DNA of 64,000 bases from Bacteroidia bacterium (GTDB taxonomy: Bacteria; Bacteroidota; Bacteroidia; Chitinophagales; JAUHXS01). Each line of letters opens with the position of its first letter. Position 1 is the stretch's first letter. The stretch spans positions 310,001-374,000 of the forward strand of contig JAUHXS010000002.1 of assembly GCA_030426955.1 (NCBI GenBank), read 5' to 3'. This document shows positions 63,791-64,000 of the stretch, one piece after another. The position numbers and the translations under genes are program-made. Below the pieces are notes generated by a model. The model saw only the letters and a list, made by a program, of their open reading frames with translations, did not search any database and had not been told where the DNA came from.

Positions 63791-64000
63791 ATGTGGCGTA
63801 TTCGAACATTTTTTATTTTAGCTGTTGCTTTATTTGCTTGTCAATCTGTAAATGAAAAAGAAGTTGAGGTTGACACTGCTCCTAGTGTTGAGCATATAGT
63901 ATACTCTAAAAGACAGATGCGAAAAATCATTGAATTAGATGATTTTTTTCAAAAGAGATATCAAAAAAAGAAGTTCAACGGATGTGTTTTATACGCAGAT
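63791..64000 (+). CDS. Serine hydrolase/beta-lactamase-family lipoprotein, N-terminal 70 residues (cut by window edge)
   Basis: An ATG at 63791 opens a frame that stays open to the window end. The first residues MWRIRTFFILAVALFACQS form a lipoprotein signal with Cys at about 17. The end of the visible part, FFQKRYQKKKFNGCVLYAD, has the layout seen at the start of the catalytic domain of many class C-like serine hydrolases (FNGSVLVA). The catalytic SxxK would lie outside the window, so this assignment is tentative. Confidence 0.6.
   Translation, partial: MWRIRTFFILAVALFACQSVNEKEVEVDTAPSVEHIVYSKRQMRKIIELDDFFQKRYQKKKFNGCVLYAD

Overview
The window looks like an AT-rich chromosome segment of a free-living Bacteroidota bacterium. 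I cannot place it more finely than the Flavobacteriia/Cytophagia/Saprospiria range. Evidence: gldA-gldF-gldG gliding genes, porX, a PorP/SprF-type outer-membrane protein, several large secreted proteins ending in the 'gliding motility-associated' (type B) sorting domain of the type IX secretion system (T9SS), a near absence of Shine-Dalgarno sites, and promoters of the Bacteroidota type (TTG, about 20 nt, TAnnTTTG).

Layout. 1-501: start of a bestrophin channel gene, cut by the window edge. 593-6243: a minus-strand run gldA, gldF, gldG, DUF4340, then two small envelope genes. 6282-7768: pyrR-pyrB. 7836-10723: a DUF4143 ATPase behind a tandem palindromic repeat, a fructosamine-kinase relative and an M48 lipoprotein. 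10811-16461: sppA divergent from folK-porX-tsaE-ald. 16476-24823: a D-threonine-aldolase-like enzyme, two T9SS type B proteins (831 and 1001 aa), and a 504-aa cytoplasmic protein divergent from the second. 24827-30058: ccmF, then rpsO and pnp. 30277-40213: an orphan NarL-type regulator followed by a surface/secretion cluster (secreted 252-aa protein, cadherin-like type B protein, SprF/PorP, OmpA-family protein, S8 protease). 40214-52868: a mixed, compact block (NfeD protease, LysM/RlpA-like protein, CBS-type enzyme, kdsC, DUF2520, ABC-F, DsbA-like, Dph6-like, ArsC-like), then a frameshifted TPR-SpoIIE phosphatase and prfB with a programmed +1 frameshift. 52928-58610: yraN divergent from a plus-strand operon (SIS isomerase, lipB, serine hydrolase, small protein, rluD-like, plsC-like, gatC). 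58623-60107: hairpin repeats and an intact IS256-family element. 60110-63696: another type B protein divergent from a 509-aa paralogue of the 504-aa protein. 63791-64000: start of a serine-hydrolase lipoprotein.

How it works together. The main theme is the cell surface and T9SS: PorX is a two-component regulator of T9SS, GldA/F/G form an ABC complex needed for gliding in Flavobacterium, SprF/PorP proteins support secretion or anchoring of partner adhesins, and five genes encode likely T9SS cargo. Housekeeping genes (pyr, folK, tsaE, rpsO, pnp, prfB, lipB, gatC) lie between them.

The most unusual point is a repeated arrangement: two full-length paralogues (504 and 509 aa, no recognised function) each sit head-to-head with a T9SS type B cargo gene. 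This looks like an undescribed two-gene module. Other items to check are the SpoIIE phosphatase frameshift at a 7-nt homopolymer, the tandem palindrome ahead of the DUF4143 ATPase, and the terminator carried by the IS next to a cargo gene. No tRNA, rRNA, CRISPR array, prophage or known riboswitch was seen.
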